Source: Tragulus kanchil
Lineage: Eukaryota > Chordata > Mammalia > Artiodactyla > Tragulidae
Length of the DNA: 64,000 nt
Reading direction: 5' to 3'
Assembly: GCA_022376925.1 (NCBI GenBank)
Contig: JAIOJX010000025.1
Location: 144,915,301-144,979,300, forward strand
A program made the position numbers and the translations under genes. Below are positions 37,412 through 49,140 of this stretch, one piece after another (positions within the stretch are counted from its first letter, which is position 1; the number at the start of each line of letters is the position of its first letter). The notes under the pieces are model-generated. The model saw nothing but the letters and a program-made list of their open reading frames with translations. It had not been told where the DNA came from and did no database searches.

Positions 37412-38534
37412 AACATAATGTCCTTTTTATCACAAGGGATTGAAATGCACAAAGAGGAAACCGAGAGATACCTAGAATAATAGGCAAGTTTGGTCTTGGA
37501 GTACAAAATGAGTCAGGGCAAAGACTAAACAGACTTTTGACACAAGAACACACTGTTTATAGCAAATACCCTCTTTCGACAACACAAAGGACAACTGTAC
37601 ACACGGATATCACCAAATGACCAATACTGAATTCAGACTGATTGTGTTCTTTGCAGCCAAATATGGAGAAGCTCTATACAGTCAGCAAAAACAAGACCTG
37701 GAGCTGATCATGGTTCAGATCATGATCTCCTTATTGCATAATTCAGGCTTAAATTGAATGAAGTACAGAAAACCACTAGGTTATCAGTTATGACCTAAAT
37801 CAAATCCTTTATGCAGTGGAGGTTACAGATTAAACGGTTTAGACCTGGTTGAGAGGGTGTCTGAAGAATTATGGATAGAAGTTCATAATGCTATACAAAA
37901 AGCCGTGACCAGAACTATCTCTACGAGAAAAAAAAGCAGAGGCAAAGTGGTTGTCTGAGGTGACTTTACTATCACCTGAGGAGAGCAGAGGAGTGAAAAG
38001 CAAGGGAGAAAAAATGTACCCATCTGAATATAGAGATCCAAAGAATAGCAGGAGAGATAAGGCTTTCATGAATGAGCAATGGAAAGAAATAGAGGAAAAC
38101 AATAGAATGGGAATGACTAGATATCTCTTTAAGAAAATTAGAGATATCAAGGGAACATTTAATGCAAGGATGGATATGATAAAGAATGGAAATGGTAAGG
38201 ACCTAACAGAAGAAGAAGAAATTAAGAATAGGTGGCAAGAACACACAGAACTATACAAAAAAGGCCTTAATGACACAGATGGTGCGACCACTCACCTAGA
38301 GCCAGACATCCTAGAGTGTGAAGTCAGTTGGACATTAGTAAACATTCCTACAAACAAAGCTAGTGAAGGTGATGGAATTCCAGCTGAGCTATTTCAAATG
38401 CTACAAGATGATGCTGTTAAAGTGCTGGATTCAGTATGCCAGCAAATTTGAAAAACTCAGAAGGGGCCACAGGACTGGAAAAGGTCAGTTTTCATTCCAG
38501 TTCTAAAGAGAGGCAGTGCCAAAGAATGTTCAAA

Positions 38535-38721
38535 GTGAAAGTGAAACTTACCTAATCATGTTCAATTCTTTGTGACCCCATGGGCAAGCCACGAAATATT
38601 CCAGGCAGAAATACTGAAGTGCGTAGCTATTTGCTTCCCCAGGGATCTTCCCCACCCAGGGATCATACCTAGGTCTCCCACATTGCAGGCATATTCTTTA
38701 CCGTCTAAGCCAAGGAAATCC
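38535..38721 (-). mobile_element. Bov-A2 SINE inserted in BovB
   Basis: The plus strand shows the reverse of Bov-A2 ('gtgaaagtgaaacttac', 'ctttgtgaccccatggg', 'gatcttccccacccagggat', 'ctttaccgtctaagccaagg'). It interrupts BovB between 'aaagaatgttcaaa' and 'caaactatcctacaggtg', which are contiguous in BovB. 'caaa' is the repeated target. Confidence 0.88.
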
Positions 38722-39664
38722 AAACTATCCTACAGGTGTGCTCATCTTCCATGCTAGAAAGGTTATGTTCAATATCTTTCAAGCTAGGATTCACCAATAC
38801 GTGAACTGAGAAACTTCCAGATATACAAGCAGGATTTAGTAAAGGCAGAGGAATCAGAGATCAAATTGCTAACATTTGTTGAATTATAGACTGGAGAAGA
38901 GAATGGCAATCCACTTCAGCATTCTTGCCTGAGAACCCCATGAACAGTATGAAAAAGTCAAGAAGTAAAACTTAGGACCAGACATGGAACAAGGGTCTGG
39001 TTCCAAATTGTGAAAGGAGTACAGCAAGGCTGTATATTGTCACCCAGATTGTTTAACTTATATGCAGAGTACATCATGTGAAGTGCTGGACTGGATGAAG
39101 CACAAGCTGGGATCAAGATTGCCAGGAAAAATAGCAATAACCTCAGATATACAGATGACACCACCCTTATGACAGAATGCAAAGAGGAACTAAAGAACCT
39201 CTTGATGAAGATGAAAGAGGAGAGTGAAAAAGCTGGCTTAAAACTCAACATTAAAAAAAAGAAGATCATGGCACCCAGTCCCATCATTCCACAGCAGATA
39301 GATGGAGAAGCAATAGAAACAGTGACTGAACTTTATCTTCTTGCACTCCAAAATCTCTGTGGATGGTGACTGCAGCCATGAAATTAAAAGACACTTGCTC
39401 CTTGGAAGAAAGCTATGACAAACCTAGACAGCATATTAAAAAACAGAGACATCATTTTGCTGACAATGGTGCATAAAGTCAAAGCAGTGGTTTTCCTGAT
39501 AGCCATGTGTGAATTGGGTAAAGAAGCCTGAGCACAGAAGATGCTGTTAAAGTGCTGGATTCAGTATGCCAGCAAATTTGAAAAACTCAGAAGGGGCCAC
39601 AGGACTGGAAAAGGTCAGTTTTCATTCCAGTTCTAAAGAGAGGCAGTGCCAAAGAATGTTCAAA

Positions 39665-39851
39665 GTGAAAGTGAAACTTACCTAATCATGTTCAATTCTT
39701 TGTGACCCCATGGGCAAGCCACGAAATATTCCAGGCAGAAATACTGAAGTGCGTAGCTATTTGCTTCCCCAGGGATCTTCCCCACCCAGGGATCATACCT
39801 AGGTCTCCCACATTGCAGGCATATTCTTTACCGTCTAAGCCAAGGAAATCC
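39665..39851 (-). mobile_element. Bov-A2 SINE, duplicate of 38535-38721
   Basis: The same insertion displaced by 1130 bases. Confidence 0.88.
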
Positions 39852-41155
39852 AAACTATCCTACAGGTGTGCTCATCTTCCATGCTAGAAAGGTTATGTTC
39901 AATATCTTTCAAGCTAGGATTCACCAATACGTGAACTGAGAAACTTCCAGATATACAAGCAGGATTTAGTAAAGGCAGAGGAATCAGAGATCAAATTGCT
40001 AACATTTGTTGAATTATAGACTGGAGAAGAGAATGGCAATCCACTTCAGCATTCTTGCCTGAGAACCCCATGAACAGTATGAAAAAGTCAAGAAGTAAAA
40101 CTTAGGACCAGACATGGAACAAGGGTCTGGTTCCAAATTGTGAAAGGAGTACAGCAAGGCTGTATATTGTCACCCAGATTGTTTAACTTATATGCAGAGT
40201 ACATCATGTGAAGTGCTGGACTGGATGAAGCACAAGCTGGGATCAAGATTGCCAGGAAAAATAGCAATAACCTCAGATATACAGATGACACCACCCTTAT
40301 GACAGAATGCAAAGAGGAACTAAAGAACCTCTTGATGAAGATGAAAGAGGAGAGTGAAAAAGCTGGCTTAAAACTCAACATTAAAAAAAAGAAGATCATG
40401 GCACCCAGTCCCATCATTCCACAGCAGATAGATGGAGAAGCAATAGAAACAGTGACTGAACTTTATCTTCTTGCACTCCAAAATCTCTGTGGATGGTGAC
40501 TGCAGCCATGAAATTAAAAGACACTTGCTCCTTGGAAGAAAGCTATGACAAACCTAGACAGCATATTAAAAAACAGAGACATCATTTTGCTGACAATGGT
40601 GCATAAAGTCAAAGCAGTGGTTTTCCTGATAGCCATGTGTGAATGTGAGATTTGGAGCATAAAGAAGCCTGAGCACAGAAGATGCTTTCAAATTATGGTG
40701 TTGTAGAAAACTGTTGAGCATTACTTTGACTGCAAGGAGATCAAATCAATTAATCCTAAAGGAAATCAAACCTAAATACTTATTAAAAGGACTGTTGTTG
40801 AACTTGAAGTTCTAATGCTTTGGCCACATAATGCAAAGACACGACTCACTGGAAAAGTTTGAAGGGAAAAGTTGGCACCAGGAGGGGATGAGATGGTTAA
40901 ATAGCATTGCTGACTCAATGGACATGAATTTGGACAAACTCTGGGACATAGTGGAGGATAGGGAGGCCTGGTGTGCTGCAGTTTATGGGTTCACAAAGAG
41001 TCAGACACAACTTACCTACTGAAAAACAACAGTAGGTTCCTACAATCCATGTGGAATCATTATTATAGTAGGGCAAAAAAATGCAGAGATGTTACTTGCT
41101 ATCATTCTAAAGCTTGTAAAAGGAAAATGATAATGTCATTAAAACCATATGAGCA

Positions 41156-41522
41156 GGGCTTCCCTGGTGGTCCAGTGGATAAGGACACCCCCTTGCACTG
41201 CAAGGGGCGCCGGTTCGATCCCTGGCCTGGGAAGATCCCACGTGCCGCAGAGCGGCTGGACTGATGTGTCCAATCACCCAGCCGGAGCTCTGGAGCGCAT
41301 GCACCCAGAGCCGGCGCTCTGCAACAACAGATGCCACCGCGATGGGAGGCCCGCAGGAGCCAAAGAACAAAGACGGATGAAAACAGAAATAAAAGACCAA
41401 TAGAAGTGGCCCGCCCGCTCCCCTCCCTCCCCAACCCGACCCCCACCCAAAATAAATAAATAAATAAATAAATCTTTAAAAAAGAAAAAAATGATTACAG
41501 TGAGAAGAATTAAAAAAAAAAA
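41156..41522 (+). mobile_element. Bov-tA SINE with A-rich tail and target-site duplications
   Basis: It has the full head 'gggcttccctggtggtccag', the box 'gcgccggttcgatccctgg', the body and 'gaccaatagaagtggcccg', then a C-rich segment, (AAAT)n and a long A tail. It is flanked by a near-perfect target duplication, 'aaaccatatgagca' at about 41142-41155 and 'aaaccctatgagca' at 41524-41537. This SINE keeps many CpGs and looks young. Confidence 0.95.
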
Positions 41523-41537
41523 AAAACCCTATGAGCA

Positions 41538-42079
41538 AAAGTGTGAGATCTATTTTATTGCTTGTAAGAAGGGGAAAATGTCATATCTCTAGAGGAAATA
41601 ATTAAGATCAGAAACAGAAAATTTTAATCAAACAAACAAATAGAAGGCATAAAATATTCCCAGAGGGCCATAGACTGTTAAACTTGTTTATAGCCCTGTA
41701 TAGAATACGAGGAAAATTTGATTTGCAAATTGGTATAACTGGAGAAACCAGTGGAAACTTCATGTTATTAAAATATGTTTTTACTTCAGGAATAAAGTTG
41801 TGTTCATTTTCTCAATTATATATCACTTTTTTTAATGTTTTACTTATGTCTTGTTTTACTCATTGGTAACATTATTAATAAGCCCATGATATGTGTAAAA
41901 TTTGAAATAAATGTTAGGAAAAGCCATCTGATATTAGCACATTTTCATTTTAATTCTTAATTAATAGATTTCAATTTGGACTCTTTATCTATACTTTCAT
42001 CCTTTTATAATTTCTATAAAAGTCAGAGAGTTATCGCTTGCTTTTTCTTGAACACTTCAAATGGTATTCATATACATTA
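41538..42079. other. AT-rich single-copy stretch
   Basis: Nothing recognised. The 61-codon open frame at 41684 looks like chance. Confidence 0.5.
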
Positions 42080-42345
42080 AATTAGACCTTCCAGATCACT
42101 CTGTTCAAAATTGCAACCTGCTTCTCCCACTTTGGGTCCCCTGTAGTCTATTCTAATTTGCTTCCATTGCCCTCCATATCCTACAAATATAATATTTGTT
42201 GTGTTACTTGCTTATTGTCTGTCTTCCCCTACGTAAGAATATGGACTGTCATTTGTTGTGTGATATATGCCAGTCACTTAAGAACTCATCTCTCACATAT
42301 TAGGCACTCTGTTTATATTGTGTGATGAATTAATGAATGAAAGGA
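42080..42345 (+). mobile_element. L2 LINE 3' end relic
   Basis: 'cttgcttattgtctgtcttc', 'acgtaagaatatggact', 'tattaggcactctgttt' and 'gaattaatgaatgaaagga' follow the L2 3' end, including its terminal GAAT-rich tail. Confidence 0.78.
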
Positions 42346-42361
42346 TGAGTTTATAATAGTA

Positions 42362-42381
42362 TAGTAATAATAATAATAATA
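42362..42381. repeat. (AAT)n microsatellite
   Basis: Six AAT/TAA units between the L2 and MIR relics. Confidence 0.9.
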
Positions 42382-42560
42382 GCTAAAGTTCTGAGTACTT
42401 TGCTGTTTACCAAGCACTGTTTTAATTGCTATGTATGTATAAATGAGGAAATTGAGGCATATAGAAATTAAACAGCTTGATAGCTACCAGCTAATAACTT
42501 ATGTGGCTAATAATTCTATGGTTCAAATGTGGCAGAATCCAAATACCAACGTAGGCAGAT
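42382..42560 (-). mobile_element. MIR SINE relic
   Basis: 'taccaagcactgttttaatt', 'aaatgaggaaattgaggca' and 'aacagcttgatagctaccag' are the reverse MIR core, with the usual order and spacing. Confidence 0.82.
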
Positions 42561-43515
42561 CTCTTTCCTGGGCATGGTTTTACCTGTTACACTAAGCTGC
42601 CTTTAGTTTACAGACATAGTAGAAAAAAGTATTGATTTTTATAAATAGTTTTCAAACCTTTTAAGGTCTCAACACAGCTGAAAGCTCATGCCCCAAATAT
42701 GTTGAGAATAATCACTTGCTGAGACTGCAGAGGGAAAAGAGGGTTAAGGGCAGTTGTCTGAGGGCTAGCTGTGTCTCCTTTCTCCCTGTCCTCTGACATC
42801 ATTCTAGAAAAACACCAGCTTGATTTGACTTCAGAAAGTTTATCAAGATGTCAGTTTCCTTAGTCTAAAACATTTGGGAGTATAAGCTATCAAGTGTCTT
42901 TCTCCCTCCAAATTCTGTGGTTCTAAAAATGCATTTCTGTACTCTGATGTACAATTAAGGTATTGACAGAAAGAGGGAAACAAGGTTTTTCCTGTATCTA
43001 CTGATGGCCAAGTGTTTTCTGTATTTGAACTTTAGTAGAAACTGCACAGAATTCCTCAATGAAATGGAAATTAAATGAAAGTTGAGAGATTGAAGATAGA
43101 AAAATAATGACTTTTCCAAAATCCATAATGGCTTTTTGGATTCTACTAACCTGCACACTTACATTTTCTGTCTTTGCCATGCCTAGCACTGGATAGTTTA
43201 CGGATTTTTGCTTCAGAGTATGAACCTCTCTTTCTTTTCTGTTTTCTGTTTGCGGGGGCAGGAAGGGGGGCAGATCATTTTTTTCCCTTCTACTCTCAAT
43301 ATGGATGAACTATACTTCTGACCCAAATTCTGTTTCTATGGTTATTTGTTGAGATTGCTCCCTTCCCAGATTTCACAGTTAATTATTAATTATTTCATGG
43401 TCTTATCAATCCTAACTTAACTACACTGTAGACTTAAAATGAACAAACAAACAAAAAACTCTGAAAAACATCTCTGTGATAGTGGAACTCTCATATGTTC
43501 TTAATGAAAAGTAAA
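42561..43515. other. Single-copy stretch
   Basis: No gene or repeat recognised. A G-rich run lies near 43253-43270. Confidence 0.5.
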
Positions 43516-43519
43516 ATGA

Positions 43520-43754
43520 TACCAGGTAACTCAGCAGTAAAAAAAAAAAAAAACAAACAAAAAAAAATCCACCTGCCAATGCAGAATATGTGAGTTTAAT
43601 CCCTGATCCAGGAAGATCCCTTAAGAAGAAAATGGCAACCTGCTCTAGCATTCTTGCCTGGAAAATCCCATGGACAATGGAGCCTGGGGGGCTACAGTCT
43701 ATGGAGTTGCAAAGAGCCAGGCACAGTTTAGTGACTAAGAAACAATAACAGCTT
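43520..43754 (+). mobile_element. Bov-A2 SINE with internal A-run
   Basis: 'accaggtaactcagcagtaa' (the head), then an A-rich block of about 30 bases at 43539-43568, then 'tccacctgccaatgcagaa', 'gcattcttgcctggaaaatc' and 'gggctacagtctatgga'. The A-rich block lies where other Bov-A2 copies have 'agaatc'. Confidence 0.88.
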
Positions 43755-43769
43755 CTTTGGAAATCGTTT

Positions 43770-43975
43770 CCACAAAATTTTAAACATAAAGGTTGCTGTG
43801 TGACTCAGCAAGTCCATTTCTAGGTATATATACTCAAGAAAAATGCAACATATGCCCACATAAAAGCTTGTACATGAAGGTTCATAGCAGAATTATTCAT
43901 GAGAGTCAAAAGGTAGAAATTATACCCAAGTCCATCAACTGATTAAGGGATAGAAAACATATGCTATGTTTTTAC
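43770..43975 (+). mobile_element. L1 LINE 3' fragment
   Basis: 'gtgtgactcagcaagtccat', 'ttctaggtatatatactcaa', 'ttcatagcagaattattcat' and 'caagtccatcaactgattaa' match the end of L1 ORF2 as it occurs in mammals. Confidence 0.9.
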
Positions 43976-44028
43976 AATTAAGTATCTCCAGTTTTCCATG
44001 AAGAGATCTACACTTACAGGTAGAGATG

Positions 44029-44077
<49 letters not shown>

Positions 44078-44127
44078 GTGTGTATATATATATATATGTA
44101 TGTATATATACATATACACATATGTAT
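44029..44127. repeat. (TACATA)8 and TA-rich microsatellite
   Basis: Eight TACATA units followed by TGTGTG, TATATA and TACATA/CACATA variants. Confidence 0.95.
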
Positions 44128-44988
44128 GACATCTTCATACAAATGTGTCATTTACTTAGACTAAAAATTTAATAAAATCTAATTCATAAACCACCCATCA
44201 TTACTGTATTGCCACTGTTCTTGTATACAATGAAAATTTTTTTCTCTCCCATTTTAATCTTTCATGAAATCTGTCATTAAGCAATATTTATTCCTTTGGC
44301 AATTACTTTGTAGGGTCTTAAAGATAAAATCACAGTTGAACAGCAGCACCAGGAAACTCTGTACCCCTAAATACATGTCCTATGAATTCAGTCTTCAAAA
44401 TTTGAATTGACAGCACAAAATATTTAAGTGCAAGGGTATATAGATGAATCCTAATCTGGGAATATATTTCTTACAAGAAACAAAGATCACAGGACATAAT
44501 CAAAATATTATCATCAGCGTATCTAGCTCTAAGAATTTAGTAAGGTAGAATCGACAACAAAGATCAAAATTTTAAATGAAAGTCATCAAGAAAATGTAAA
44601 GGTTTTGTTCAAAATGGATAAAATAGAATACTTGCACAATGAAATATTCTTATAACCAAAATATAGAAAACTTCAAAAAATAATTTATTTCCATTTATTA
44701 AAAAGCAATCCAAAGAAAAATCAGTCCATTTAGAATATATGAAGATAAGCTACTTAGTGTTTACTTTTCAAATTGATTGTAGAATTAATGTAACTTTAAT
44801 ACATGTTCAATGATTTTTGGCTTGGAAATTTAGAAAAATATATTATGATTTAGAAGGAAAAATAAGCACTTATGCATCTTTTTAATTTGGAAAAGTAACG
44901 AAATTTTTTACAAGGGCGAGGAAGTCATAGAAAGACCAGGCACAGTTTAGTGACTAAGAAACAATAACAGCTTCTTTGGAAATCGTTT

Positions 44989-45192
44989 CCACAAAATTTT
45001 AAACATAAAGGTTGCTGTGTGACTCAGCAAGTCCATTTCTAGGTATATATACTCAAGAAATGCAACACATGCCCACACAAGAGCGTGTACATGAAGGTTC
45101 ATAGCAGAATTATTCATGAGAGTCAAAAGGTAGAAATTATACCCAAGTCCATCAACTGATTAAGGGATAGAAAACATATGCTATGTTTTTAC
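44989..45192 (+). mobile_element. L1 3' fragment, duplicate
   Basis: The same fragment as 43770-43975, displaced by 1217-1219 bases. 'aaaaatgcaacatatgccca' becomes 'aaatgcaacacatgccca', and 'aaaagcttg' becomes 'aagagcgtg'. Confidence 0.9.
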
Positions 45193-45245
45193 AATTAAGT
45201 ATCTCCAGTTTTCCATGAAGAGATCTACACTTACAGGTAGAGATG

Positions 45246-45294
<49 letters not shown>

Positions 45295-45344
45295 GTGTGT
45301 ATATATATATATATGTATGTATATATACATATACACATATGTAT
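45246..45344. repeat. (TACATA)8 microsatellite, duplicate
   Basis: The unit count is identical to 44029-44127, displaced by 1217 bases. Confidence 0.95.
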
Positions 45345-45739
45345 GACATCTTCATACAAATGTGTCATTTACTTAGACTAAAAATTTAATAAAATCTAAT
45401 TCATAAACCACCCATCATTACTGTATTGCCACTGTTCTTGTATACAATGAAAATTTTTTTCTCTCCCATTTTAATCTTTCATGAAATCTGTCATTAAGCA
45501 ATATTTATTCCTTTGGCAATTACTTTGTAGGGTCTTAAAGATAAAATCACAGTTGAACAGCAGCACCAGGAAACTCTGTACCCCTAAATACATGTCCTAT
45601 GAATTCAGTCTTCAAAATTTGAATTGTACAGCACAAAATATTTAAGTGCAAGGGTATATAGATGAATCCTAATCTGGGAATATATTTCTTACAAGAAACA
45701 AAGATCACAGGACATAATCAAAATATTATCATCAGCGTA

Positions 45740-48114
45740 TCTAGCTCTAAGAATTTAGTAAGGTAGAATCGACAACAAAGATCAAAATTTTAAATGAAAG
45801 TCATCAAGAAAATGTAAAGGTTTTGTTCAAAATGGATAAAATAGAATACTTGCACAATGAAATATTCTTATAACCAAAATATAGAAAACTTCAAAAAATA
45901 ATTTATTTCCATTTATTAAAAAGCAATCCAAAGAAAAATCAGTCCATTTAGAATATATGAAGATAAGCTACTTAGTGTTTACTTTTCAAATTGATTGTAG
46001 AATTAATGTAACTTTAATACATGTTCAATGATTTTTTTGGCTTGGAAATTTAGAAAAATATATTATGATTTAGAAGGAAAAATAAGCACTTATGCATCTT
46101 TTTTAATTTGGAAAAGTAAGCAGAACATCACATATTTAGATATACAAAGCTGCGGTTACAAGGACGAGGCAAAACTAGTATAAGACAGTCAATTATTGTG
46201 CAAAATGTGCCTGATGTTTAAAAACACTTGTTTGTCATGCTTTTTACTTCTCTTTGCCCCTTTTTTTAAAGCTGATCACATTTTTGTTGTTGTATATGAT
46301 TCACATAAAGGCCAAGAGAAATTTTTGTGGAAGTTATTTATGTGATACAGAACACACTTCAAATTTGAAGTCAAAATGCTACTTGCTTTGCTATTTGCTT
46401 ATTGGTTACTTATTCTCCTTTGCTTATATTTTTCATTTAAAAATATGTGTATACTAATCTTGTGCCTACCTTTAAAAGCTTATAGTGAGGGGGTGGGGAG
46501 CTGAAAAAAAAAAAACTTATAGAGATATTGGTTACAGAAAAGAAGATGATGTATAATAGTTATTGTTATAATGTAGTTAAAGCTATGTTCCTTGGTTAGA
46601 CATGAAATTAACACTATTTTATATGATCATATTACTTTGAGCTAATATAAAGTGAAAGATTCTTTATTTTCATGTACATGATCAATAAAGTTTGACACTG
46701 ATTCATTTGTAACAACACAGAATCTTAAAATGAAAATTTTTGCAACCAAGTATGGAATATAAATAAACATCAGATGCTTTTATAATTGATAATCTGAAAT
46801 TCTTAATAAACTATGTTACACATGAACTGAAAGCAGTGCACAATCACTGTCTATTTATTTTATAATAGTGCTGTTAGTATTCCACTGAAACATGGCCAGT
46901 GCACAATCTAGCTAAGTCAATATATGTGTCTAGCTATAAGAATTTAGTAAGGTAGAATCGACAACAAAGATCAAAATTTTAAATGAAAGTCATCAAGAAA
47001 ATGTAAAGGTTTTGTTCAAAATGGATAAAATAGAATACTTGCACAATGAAATATTCTTATAACCAAAATATAGAAAACTTCAAAAAATAATTTATTTCCA
47101 TTTATTAAAAAGCAATCCAAAGAAAAATCAGTCCATTTAGAATATATGAAGATAAGCTACTTAGTGTTTACTTTTCAAATTGATTGTAGAATTAATGTAA
47201 CTTTAATACATGTTCAATGATTTTTTTGGCTTGGAAATTTAGAAAAATATATTATGATTTAGAAGGAAAAATAAGCACTTATGCATCTTTTTTAATTTGG
47301 AAAAGTAAGCAGAACATCACATATTTAGATATACAAAGCTGCGGTTACAAGGACGAGGCAAAACTAGTATAAGACAGTCAATTATTGTGCAAAATGTGCC
47401 TGATGTTTAAAAACACTTGTTTGTCATGCTTTTTACTTCTCTTTGCCCCTTTTTTTAAAGCTGATCACATTTTTGTTGTTGTATATGATTCACATAAAGG
47501 CCAAGAGAAATTTTTGTGGAAGTTATTTATGTGATACAGAACACACTTCAAATTTGAAGTCAAAATGCTACTTGCTTTGCTATTTGCTTATTGGTTACTT
47601 ATTCTCCTTTGCTTATATTTTTCATTTAAAAATATGTGTATACTAATCTTGTGCCTACCTTTAAAAGCTTATAGTGAGGGGGTGGGGAGCTGAAAAAAAA
47701 AAAACTTATAGAGATATTGGTTACAGAAAAGAAGATGATGTATAATAGTTATTGTTATAATGTAGTTAAAGCTATGTTCCTTGGTTAGACATGAAATTAA
47801 CACTATTTTATATGATCATATTACTTTGAGCTAATATAAAGTGAAAGATTCTTTATTTTCATGTACATGATCAATAAAGTTTGACACTGATTCATTTGTA
47901 ACAACACAGAATCTTAAAAATGAAAATTTTTTTGCAACCAAGTATGGAATATAAATAAACATCAGATGCTTTTATAATTGATAATCTGAAATTCTTAATA
48001 AACTATGTTACACATGAACTGAAAGCAGTGCACAATCACTGTCTATTTATTTTATAATAGTGCTGTTAGTATTCCACTGAAACATGGCCAGTGAATGCAC
48101 AATATTCTTAGTTA
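45740..48114. repeat. Tandem duplication 16 (unit about 1189 bp), chained to duplication 15
   Basis: 45740-46928 is repeated from 46929 to about 48114. The junction is around 'ctagct(c/a)taagaattta'. 45740-46120 also occurs at 44523-44900, so that segment is present three times. The first-unit tail after 'catggccagtg' (46899) is altered. Later homopolymers are longer in the second copy ('cttaaaaatg' and 'aatttttttgc'). Confidence 0.97.
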
Positions 48115-49140
48115 CCATTAAAAGGGGCTCTGTATATTATAGCCTTTTCACTGTGTCTACTGTTAGCTAGAAAAATGCTGGGAGCAACAGCAGCTACTAT
48201 CAACAGGGAGCCATATTAATTATTTGGAATGTGTCTCATAAGAGAAATCAGCAGAGTTTATTACAAGTCGAATATTATTTGAAACGGGAAGGTTACTCTG
48301 TTATCATAATCTATGTATCATTAACTTTCCTTGTTTAGGGAAAGAGATTAACAACCCTGTAAATTGCTTTAGTAAATGTATAAAATACAACTGCATATTC
48401 CCATTGTAGAAAGAAAGTGTTCTTTACTTGTATGCAAACCTTCCTTATATAAAATGACTTTAGAAATTGAACTCTGTAATTAGGCTTTCTTTCCTTAAAA
48501 TTCTAGTTGCTTGCTAGATTATCAGTATACAAACTGTAACAATTTTGACGGTTAGAAAATTTGTTTGCTTTTAAGTTAGTAGTTTTTCTATTTTTTTCAG
48601 TCAGCATCTTGGTCTTCAAATCAACTTTAACAGTTCAACTCATAAGACAAAGTGTATTACAAATATATATGTGACCTGACAAAAATACTTGGCAAGAAAC
48701 AGTGACTGAATCTGTCTACTTGCTTTTTTTATTGTGGTTAGTTATTATATTTTCATCAAATATAATAGCCAAGTTGGAGTAATTTTCTATACAAATAATA
48801 TGTAAAAGCTTGAAAAGTAATATAATAATGAAAATAAAGTTAGTTAGAATTGTAAAGTTGTTTAAATAAGTGCTATTCAAAGTCTTAACCGGGCACGGAT
48901 GCCATCTGAAGATAGTTTGTTACTGATCTGCAGTGAAATAGGTACAAAAATTAAAACTGAGTGTTTAGAAATACTTAAGGCAAACTGAAAGTACTTAGTC
49001 TGTTTAATAATGAAAAAGAGGGACTTGTATTTATGTATTACATTTTTTTGTATATTACATTTTTCTTGTCAGGTACTTTTATTGTATTTTTTAAAGTGTC
49101 ATTTCACAATAAACTTGTGATTTAAAACTAGCAACAACAA
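48115..49140. other. Single-copy stretch, possible conserved non-coding sequence
   Basis: This stretch contains no repeat family I recognise. 48115-48400 is of ordinary complexity and holds AT-rich homeodomain-type cores such as 'attaattatttgg'. That is only a hint, and nothing here shows function. Confidence 0.35.

Larger units (their letters stand above)
38410..40685. repeat. Tandem duplication 14 (unit about 1130 bp), inside BovB
   Basis: 38410-39539 is repeated from 39540 to about 40685. The junction shares 'gatgct'. The tail of the first unit reads 'gtgtgaattgggtaaagaag' where the second has the BovB-like 'gaatgtgagatttggagcat' before 'aaagaagcctgag'. About 15 bases are lost from the first copy only. 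Confidence 0.97.
36656..41033 (+). mobile_element. BovB LINE, near full-length decayed copy with two rearrangements
   Basis: This is an RTE-clade retrotransposon that encoded an APE-like endonuclease and a reverse transcriptase. Endonuclease-coding sequence with stops lies at about 37020-37900. A 166-codon open frame at 37951-38451 keeps RT N-terminal blocks such as 'NRMGMTRYLFKKIRDIKGTF', 'RWQEHTELYKKGL', 'HLEPDILECEVSW' and 'GDGIPAELFQ'. Downstream are 'VRQGCILSP'-type sequence and the catalytic box as 'LRYTDDTTLMTE', with Thr for the usual Ala in YADD. The 3' end 'RMRWLDGITDSMD'-like block and tail end near 41033. A Bov-A2 sits at 38535-38721, and 38410-39539 is repeated at 39540 onward. 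Removing the duplicate leaves about 3.2 kb, close to full length. It cannot be active. Confidence 0.93.
43712..46120. repeat. Tandem duplication 15 (unit about 1218 bp)
   Basis: 43712-44932 is repeated from 44933 to about 46120. Offset is 1219, then 1217. The last 50 bases of the first unit (44897-44932) are a heavily deleted version of 46117-46190: both contain 'acaagg(g/a)cgagg', but about 40 bases between 'aaaagtaa' and that motif are lost in the first. Confidence 0.96.

Noticed and set aside
37951..38451. 166-codon open frame as a host gene
   Set aside because: The product is clearly BovB reverse transcriptase sequence in a decayed element.
43935..44138. Tyr/Met-rich repeat peptide encoded by the TACATA array
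   Set aside because: It is a frame through a microsatellite, with no sign of coding use.
44029..48114. Regularly spaced repeats resembling a CRISPR array
   Set aside because: The sequence is mammalian, and the repeats are a microsatellite and kilobase duplications, not short repeats with unique spacers.
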